This document shows positions 1 through 5,219 of a DNA stretch of 64,000 bases, piece by piece. A model generated the notes under the pieces. That model did not search any database. It was not told the DNA's origin and saw nothing but the letters and a program-made list of their open reading frames with translations. Every line of letters starts with the position of its first letter. The stretch's first letter is position 1. The translations under genes and the position numbers were made by a program. The DNA is taken from the NCBI GenBank assembly GCA_011391085.1, contig JAABRD010000013.1:37881-101880 (forward strand), written 5' to 3'. Source of the stretch: Thiotrichaceae bacterium. Lineage in GTDB: Bacteria > Pseudomonadota > Gammaproteobacteria > Beggiatoales > Beggiatoaceae.

Positions 1-2
1 TC

Positions 3-143
3 ATAAACATTGTCGAGACTTGTCTCGACTATACCGAAGGTATGACGGAGTTAGTGGAAGTGTTACGAGACTTGGAAGACGATCCAAATTCAATCCCCAT
101 GCAAGCACTTGACGAAGTGCTAAAGGAGATTTATCATCGATAA
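3..143 (+). CDS. C-terminal tail of an effector-associated-domain (EAD2-like) protein, partial
   Basis: Open from the window edge to TAA at 141-143; the only one of the three forward frames without an internal stop. The 46 visible residues contain a V-E-T-C-L-x-Y segment followed by a leucine-rich helix and an A-L-D-x-V-L ending. The N-terminal EAD2-like domain of the VMAP protein at 1206 shows the same pattern (V-D-T-C-L-x-Y, then V-F-D-V-L-D). EADs are small helical adaptor domains that link effectors to conflict ATPases. The rest of the protein lies outside the window, so its effector domain is unknown. Confidence 0.55.
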   Translation: MNIVETCLDYTEGMTELVEVLRDLEDDPNSIPMQALDEVLKEIYHR

Positions 144-221
144 CTAAACCAACCAAACCAGAAGTTCAAAGTGTCGCTTTGAATTTCTGGTCTTCATTTT
201 TTTTAATAAGGAGACTTGATT

Positions 222-533
222 ATGACACAACCCAATATTAATTTTACCCTCCCAGACCTTTATCGGTTGCGTCTTAAACCTTTTGTAGAACAAGAGGTTA
301 ACACAGCCAAAGACCAAGTATTTTTGGAAAAACACAGCCTACCAGAATGGGTGGACTATATCGTCACCACACTGGTGGAACGACTCTCCCTGGAACGATT
401 CATGACCCTCCGCGATAACGATCTCCAAGGTATGGTAGGCCGCTTAATGTCGTTGGAATTGGTAGCGGGTATGTTAGCCGATTTTACGCCTGAACAGATG
501 CGAATTTTCGATGACTGTTTGGTGAGGAGATAA
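222..533 (+). CDS. Small protein paired with a PIN toxin, probable antitoxin (copy 1)
   Basis: 103 residues. The ATG at 222 is preferred over a TTG at 216 because AAGGAG at 208-213 lies 8 nt upstream of it, and the paralogue at 4259 starts the same way. It is mostly helical with a conserved LYRLRLKPF segment near the N-terminus and a FTPEQ segment near the C-terminus. No DNA-binding motif of a known VapB family was recognised. The antitoxin role is inferred from its position 4 nt upstream of a PIN gene, an arrangement repeated at 4259-5003. Both copies keep the same length and order, which suggests that the pair is maintained as a unit. Confidence 0.6.
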   Translation: MTQPNINFTLPDLYRLRLKPFVEQEVNTAKDQVFLEKHSLPEWVDYIVTTLVERLSLERFMTLRDNDLQGMVGRLMSLELVAGMLADFTPEQMRIFDDCLVRR

Positions 534-537
534 TCTC

Positions 538-957
538 ATGGGCAAACAGTATTTGTTGGATACCAACATTATTTCAGCCATGCTGAAACCATCACAACAC
601 ATTTGGAAAAAAATACAGGATGTGATTGTCGCCGATGAGAAAATCTTTATCAGCACCATCTCCTATTACGAGACCAAACGCGGTTTGTTAGCCACGCAAG
701 CCACGACAAAATTGCAACGTTTTGATTACATCCGTCAAAAGTATGAGATGGTCGGCATAGATAACGAATCGGTGCTAGACACTGCCTCCGAAATCTATGC
801 CACCCTGAAAAAATGTGGCCAACCTCTGCCCGATGCCGACATTCTGATTGCGGCGATGGCCAAAACGTATGATTTAATTTTAGTGACAGATGATAATCAT
901 TTTGAGAGAATGGAAGGTGTGCGGGTGGAAAATTGGGTAGTGATGCAATCTGGGTGA
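538..957 (+). CDS. vapC: VapC-family PIN-domain ribonuclease toxin with C-terminus altered by a mobile element
   Basis: 139 residues with PIN-domain acidic positions: LLDTN at the N-terminus, the E of YYETKRG, DADILIAA, and TDDNHF near the end. PIN toxins are metal-dependent RNases, usually acting on tRNA or rRNA. It starts 4 nt after the upstream partner. The last residues after VENW (VVMQSG, stop at 955-957) are encoded by the left end of a transposable element beginning at 936. Joining the flanks across the element's 8-bp duplication restores VENWVRTA-stop, which agrees with VENWVR in the paralogue at 4575. The change lies beyond the catalytic residues, so the protein may still be active. 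Confidence 0.85.
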   Translation: MGKQYLLDTNIISAMLKPSQHIWKKIQDVIVADEKIFISTISYYETKRGLLATQATTKLQRFDYIRQKYEMVGIDNESVLDTASEIYATLKKCGQPLPDADILIAAMAKTYDLILVTDDNHFERMEGVRVENWVVMQSG

Positions 958-1100
958 AATATCGTGCGGTTTCTCTTAGGTCTGGAACTGTGATTGAGAT
1001 GATTAAATGAAGGCTATGAAAGGAGGCTTGACTAATCATAGTCCATCTGAAAATCATTCTAATCATAGTTCAGACATTTCACCCACATTGCATCACTACC
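936..1100. mobile_element. MITE-like element, copy 1, long form (165 bp), 8-bp target duplication
   Basis: Terminal inverted repeats start GGTAGTGATGCAATCTGGGTG and end with the complement, CATTGCATCACTACC. Direct repeats GAAAATTG lie at 928-935 and 1101-1108. The interior is itself a long imperfect palindrome. It supplies the stop codon of the upstream vapC. Confidence 0.92.
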
Positions 1101-1205
1101 GAAAATTGGGTAAGAACCGCTTAACTTTTCTGGCCAAACCTTGAAGGTTTTGAAAACCTTCAAGGTCTTAATTCAGTTTCTATAACCATCAACCTAAGGG
1201 AGAAA

Positions 1206-2621
1206 ATGATGAGTATCGAAGTTTCTGCATATTATATTTGGTCTTACCATTATGACCATCAGAAAAAACTGGTCAACGCTTTGTTGAATTGTACAAATTT
1301 GTTGTCAACTACACTTTCCTGGCCAGATATAAAATCTGGCGACACCAAGCAACAACAAGTTGAAAATCTTGTTGACACTTGCCTGAGATACCCTGGTAGA
1401 ATTGAACTCTTGGTGGACGATCTATTTTCTCATGAAAGAGACTCACAAAACATGTTAAAAGTTTTTGACGTGTTGGACCAGGTAATCAAGTTGCCAGTTC
1501 CCTGGAAAGAAGTCACCCACTTGAAAAGTTTATTGACGGAGGCTTGTGGTATCCCCAATCATCAAGAGTTACTGAACATGTGTGGAAAATGCCTCTCCAC
1601 TGAAGAAAGGTTGCCAAAAGAAGTTTCTCAAGAACCCAAGGACCGAGATACTGTAATTTACTTGACCGATTGGCTGGTTAGAAAAGGCCGTCTATCAACA
1701 GGCAAAGTTCCTATTTTAGAGTTTGTCAGAGAAGTGGGACAGTCTGTCAATAAACCTGAACTTAACATTTGGGTTAACGAGATGACTGCACATTTTGCCT
1801 CGACAGTGGTTGAACCGGTAGTGAAAACGGTTGAAAAAAATGAGGGTCACGAAATATCAACAACCTCTTTTCTGACCCCGTTGCATTTGGTGATAGTGTT
1901 AGAACCAAAATCTAAAAAGTCCAAAAAATACAATGTTCAGGCCTGGTTATTTGAACAGGGAAAAAATTATCCTAAACAAATTCACGAAAAGGAAAACATC
2001 GTGTTGAAGGAATTGCCGGAACAAATTAAGCAGGCGCGTGGAAAAATCAATCAGCTTCTGATTCAGAATCAGAACCGTCTCACCCTGGAATTTTTTCTGC
2101 CGATAGACCTACTTCTCAGTTACCCTCTTGAGGAAGAATATTTGCCCCAGAGTAAGGGGCCAATTGGTTGTGATTATTATGTATTGGTACGCCCGTTAGA
2201 ACGTCTCCAAAATGAGGATGCTTTTTTACGTTTATGCAAAATTTGGAACCAAGGTGAAAAGTTACCACAATCATTTGCAAGTTGTGCAAGATGGCTGACT
2301 GAAATCGATCCCAAATGGGGTAAGGACCTGGGTAAAGTTTTTAGTTTGAATTTTAAACCGGAACCTGCTTTTCTTGGTGAATTGATTGGATTCGGTACGC
2401 CAATCGTGATGTGGATTAGAGAGGAAACCGCTAAAGAAAGGCATTCTAGGTTACATCAAGAATGGTCATGCTGTCGTCTGGCAGATATACCCAAAACTCT
2501 TTATGAGGAAAGGTGTTCTATCTTTTGGGACCAGGATAAAAAACACACCGGCCACCTTTCTTTACTGTGGGATGACCCAACCAGGGTCCCGCCTAGTTTC
2601 CAACTTGGACCACCCACTTAA
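1206..2621 (+). CDS. VMAP protein (vWA-MoxR-associated protein) with EAD2-like N-terminus
   Basis: 471 residues. Residues 1-95 form an EAD2-like helical adaptor (VENLVDTCLRYP, then VFDVLD). Residues 95-205 resemble the VMAP middle region (DTVIYLTDWLVRKG, VPILEFVREVG). Residues 215-470 resemble the VMAP C-terminal domain (LHLVIVLEPK, LEFFLPIDLLLSYP, YYVLVRPLER). In described ternary systems VMAP links sensing by the vWA partner and the MoxR ATPase to an effector recruited through EAD contacts. No effector domain is fused here, so the effector may be the EAD protein ending at 143. ATGs at 1206 and 1209 follow AAGGGAG; 1209 has the better spacing. It is 24 nt upstream of the MoxR gene, so probably co-transcribed. 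Confidence 0.78.
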   Translation: MMSIEVSAYYIWSYHYDHQKKLVNALLNCTNLLSTTLSWPDIKSGDTKQQQVENLVDTCLRYPGRIELLVDDLFSHERDSQNMLKVFDVLDQVIKLPVPWKEVTHLKSLLTEACGIPNHQELLNMCGKCLSTEERLPKEVSQEPKDRDTVIYLTDWLVRKGRLSTGKVPILEFVREVGQSVNKPELNIWVNEMTAHFASTVVEPVVKTVEKNEGHEISTTSFLTPLHLVIVLEPKSKKSKKYNVQAWLFEQGKNYPKQIHEKENIVLKELPEQIKQARGKINQLLIQNQNRLTLEFFLPIDLLLSYPLEEEYLPQSKGPIGCDYYVLVRPLERLQNEDAFLRLCKIWNQGEKLPQSFASCARWLTEIDPKWGKDLGKVFSLNFKPEPAFLGELIGFGTPIVMWIREETAKERHSRLHQEWSCCRLADIPKTLYEERCSIFWDQDKKHTGHLSLLWDDPTRVPPSFQLGPPT

Positions 2622-2645
2622 TCATCTTAACTGAGGACACTGACT

Positions 2646-3611
2646 ATGCCTGAAACTAACCGCACTTGGTGGATTTACCAAGGCACTAACCAACCTGATA
2701 AAGAGGCCATTACCCGTTTACCACCGGCCCCACCCTGGCGACAATTTACCGACAAGGCCAGTGACAACCGAGGCACGCAATTTAAACCGACTGACCCAAA
2801 CGAAATAGAATTAGTCAACGCCGCTTTGTACCTACGCCGACCCTTACTGGTCACGGGCAGACCGGGCACAGGCAAAACTACCTTAGCCTTTGCCGTTGCC
2901 CATGAATTGCAATTGGGGAAGGTTTTACACTGGTCCATCACCACCCGTTCCACCTTGCCAGAAGGACTCTATCGTTACGATGCTATCGCCCGCTTACAAG
3001 ATGCCTCCTTGCGAGGAGATCGAACCACATTGCCTGACATCAGTCGTTATTTACGCTTAGGTCCATTAGGTACGGCATTTGCCGCAGGAAAACGGCCACG
3101 GGTGTTGTTAATTGACGAGATTGATAAAAGTGATATTGACTTACCCAATGACTTACTGCATATTTTTGAAGAGGGCGAATTTGAAATTCCTGAACTGGCC
3201 CGCTTGCCAAAAGACCAACAAACGGTTAAGATTCGTTCCTATGATGATAATGGCGAGACCATTGAGATTAAACAGGGACGAGTCCGTTGTCAAGAGTTTC
3301 CATTGGTGATTATGACCAGCAATGGCGAGAAAGAATTTCCACCTGCATTTTTGCGCCGTTGCTTACGGTTAGAAATGCAACCTCCTACTAAGGAACAACT
3401 GAGTGAGATTGTCACGGCCCATTTGGCATCCATTTCCAAAGAAGAGATAGCGGGGTTACTTGATGAATTTGTGCAACGGCGGGAAAAACAAGATTTGGCC
3501 AATGACCAATTGTTAAATGCCGCGTATTTGGTGCTAAATAGTATCAAAGTGTTGGAACGACAAGAGTTGCAGGATGCGTTATGGAAATCGTTGTCTGGGG
3601 AGGGGGAGTAG
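2646..3611 (+). CDS. MoxR-type AAA+ ATPase of the ternary conflict system
   Basis: 321 residues. Walker A GRPGTGKT at 71-78, Walker B LLIDEID at 154-160, sensor-1 Asn in VIMTSNG at 221-227, and arginine-finger candidates in FLRRC at 235-239. The full set of AAA+ residues is present, so it should hydrolyse ATP. MoxR ATPases act as remodelling chaperones, typically on a vWA partner; here the vWA gene lies downstream at 5220. The gene follows the VMAP gene closely and precedes a 97-residue protein by 30 nt. The internal insert around 186-212, between Walker B and sensor 1, is typical of MoxR-like members. Confidence 0.88.
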   Translation: MPETNRTWWIYQGTNQPDKEAITRLPPAPPWRQFTDKASDNRGTQFKPTDPNEIELVNAALYLRRPLLVTGRPGTGKTTLAFAVAHELQLGKVLHWSITTRSTLPEGLYRYDAIARLQDASLRGDRTTLPDISRYLRLGPLGTAFAAGKRPRVLLIDEIDKSDIDLPNDLLHIFEEGEFEIPELARLPKDQQTVKIRSYDDNGETIEIKQGRVRCQEFPLVIMTSNGEKEFPPAFLRRCLRLEMQPPTKEQLSEIVTAHLASISKEEIAGLLDEFVQRREKQDLANDQLLNAAYLVLNSIKVLERQELQDALWKSLSGEGE

Positions 3612-3641
3612 GGGTTGACAATTTGTATAGGAGAGATTATT

Positions 3642-3935
3642 ATGAATGACACCCCCAAAGCCATTCAAGAGTTATTTCATCACCTACTGATGCAACGTTC
3701 TGGTGAAGAACGTTTGAAAATGGGTTGTGAGATGTTTAGCACCTCACGGGCCATTATTCGGTCTAGTTTGGCAGACCAAGGACTGAGTGAGAGTGAAATG
3801 GCGGTGCAAATTTTCTTACGAACTTATCGAAGTGATTTTTCTCCAGAAGTGTTAGCCAAGATTGTGGAACGGGTGCGGACGTATTGGGAAAATCGTCGTC
3901 ATTCTGAATTGAGGAATATAACAAATCCTGGGTAG
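3642..3935 (+). CDS. Small uncharacterised protein after the MoxR ATPase
   Basis: 97 residues. ATG at 3642 has AGGAG at 3629-3633, 8 nt upstream; the in-frame TTG at 3615 does not. The sequence has an ERLKMGCEMF segment followed by helices and an IFLRTY segment. It resembles small hypothetical proteins with an E-R-L-x-M-G-x-x-M-F motif that I cannot assign to a function. Same strand and spacing suggest it belongs to the VMAP-MoxR transcript. It could be a regulator or immunity-like component of the system; that is inference from position only. Confidence 0.6.
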   Translation: MNDTPKAIQELFHHLLMQRSGEERLKMGCEMFSTSRAIIRSSLADQGLSESEMAVQIFLRTYRSDFSPEVLAKIVERVRTYWENRRHSELRNITNPG

Positions 3936-4027
3936 TTTCGGGATGGCATTTAGCCCATAGCTAATACTAACGACGTTTCCAAATTTGAAATGTTTGACTC
4001 CAGCGACCTAATTTACCTTGATTAATT

Positions 4028-4192
4028 GGTAGTGATGCAATCTGGGTGAAATATCGTGCGGTTTCTCTTAGGTCTTGAACTCTGATTGAGATGATTAGAT
4101 GAGGGCTATGAAAGGAGGCTTGACGAATCATAGTCCATCTGAAAATCATTCTAATCATAGTTCAGACATTTCACCCACATTGCATCACTACC
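4028..4192. mobile_element. MITE-like element, copy 2, long form (165 bp)
   Basis: Nearly identical to copy 1 including both terminal repeats. No target duplication is visible (left flank GATTAATT, right flank AATTATTT). It occupies most of the 3936-4258 gap; the rest shows only a short CAAACTTGAGTTTG inverted repeat at about 4230-4243, next to the following gene's ribosome binding site. Confidence 0.9.
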
Positions 4193-4258
4193 AATTATTT
4201 TTACTTACCTACTTAGATTAACCAACAGCAAACTTGAGTTTGCACAGGAGAAATGACT

Positions 4259-4567
4259 ATGACACCACCTAATATTGATTTTACTCGCCAAGAACTTTAT
4301 CGTTTGCGGCTTAAACCTTTTGTTGAACGAAGAATGGCCAAAGCGGAATCGGTGTTTTTAGAAAAACACAACCCCTCGGAATGGATCGAATATGTCGTCA
4401 GTACTCTCATAGAACGACTCCCAATGGAAAAATTGTTGACCCTCAGTGATGAAGACCTCAAAGGTATGGTGGGGCGACTCATGTCACTGGAACTGGTGAC
4501 GGGCATGTTGGACGATTTCACGCCGGAACAAACACGAATTTTCAACGAATGCTTGGTCAGGAGGTAG
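4259..4567 (+). CDS. Small protein paired with a PIN toxin, probable antitoxin (copy 2)
   Basis: 102 residues, paralogous to the protein at 222 over its whole length (LYRLRLKPFVE, LKGMVGRLMSLELV, FTPEQTRIF). Of two nearby ATGs, 4259 is chosen because the CAGGAG at 4245-4250 is 8 nt away; it is only 2 nt from the ATG at 4253. It ends 7 nt before the PIN gene. This pair sits between the MoxR block and the vWA gene, interrupting what would otherwise be one conflict operon. Confidence 0.6.
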   Translation: MTPPNIDFTRQELYRLRLKPFVERRMAKAESVFLEKHNPSEWIEYVVSTLIERLPMEKLLTLSDEDLKGMVGRLMSLELVTGMLDDFTPEQTRIFNECLVRR

Positions 4568-4574
4568 TACCATA

Positions 4575-5003
4575 ATGAAACGCTACCTGTTGGATACCAA
4601 CATTATCACTGCCATGGTCAAGCAATCATCGCCAGTTTGGAAGAAAGCGATGGCAGTAGTGATGGCTGGAGAGAAAATTTTTATTAGCACCATCTCCTAC
4701 TATGAAACCAAACGAGGTCTATTAGCCACGCAAGCAACCACCAAATTGCAACGTTTTGACCAAATCCGTCAAGACTATGAAATGGTTGGCATAGATAACG
4801 AACCCGTGCTTGACACTGCTTCGGAAATCTATGCCGTTCTGAAGAAACGTGGTACTCTCTTGCCTGATGCCGACATTCTGATTGCGGCAATGGCCAAAAC
4901 TTATGGCTTAACCTTGGTGACTAATGATAGTCATTTTGATAGAATTGAAGGGTTGCAGGTGGAAAATTGGGTGAGAGAGTCGACCAGTCCGGTTGAAAAG
5001 TAG
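4575..5003 (+). CDS. vapC: VapC-family PIN-domain ribonuclease toxin (intact paralogue)
   Basis: 142 residues. Close paralogue of the toxin at 538, sharing YLLDTNII, FISTISYYETKRGLLATQA, DADILIAAMAKTYG and a final VENW. The acidic PIN residues are kept. Its C-terminus VENWVRESTSPVEK shows what the family looks like without the element that interrupts copy 1. A palindrome of the ACCTGACAGGTCT family (5006-5038) begins 3 nt after the stop and probably ends transcription. Confidence 0.87.
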   Translation: MKRYLLDTNIITAMVKQSSPVWKKAMAVVMAGEKIFISTISYYETKRGLLATQATTKLQRFDQIRQDYEMVGIDNEPVLDTASEIYAVLKKRGTLLPDADILIAAMAKTYGLTLVTNDSHFDRIEGLQVENWVRESTSPVEK

Positions 5004-5005
5004 CC

Positions 5006-5038
5006 AAACCTGACAGGTCTTCAAGACCTGTCAGGTTT
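5006..5038 (+). terminator. Hairpin of the ACCTGACAGGTCT repeat family after vapC
   Basis: Arms AAACCTGACAGGTCTT and its complement form a near-perfect palindrome ending in TTTTA. Same repeat at 28379, 30920 and 45040. Terminator role is inferred from position and the short T run. Confidence 0.5.
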
Positions 5039-5082
5039 TACTACTGCGATTCTACTACTTCCTTGTGCATCTTAATTTCTTG

Positions 5083-5177
5083 GGTAGTGATGCAATCTGG
5101 GTGATGGCCGAGGACTGCCAGTCCTTAAAGGACTGGCAGTCCTGACAGCACTTCATCACCCACGTTGCATCACTACC
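5083..5177. mobile_element. MITE-like element, copy 3, short form (95 bp)
   Basis: Same terminal inverted repeats as copy 1 but the interior is a short CAGTCC-based palindrome, like copy 4. No target duplication seen. It lies 42 bp upstream of the vWA-FGE gene start. Confidence 0.85.
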
Positions 5178-5219
5178 AAACTACCAATTTTTGATTTGAT
5201 ATGACAGCTTACCAATTAT

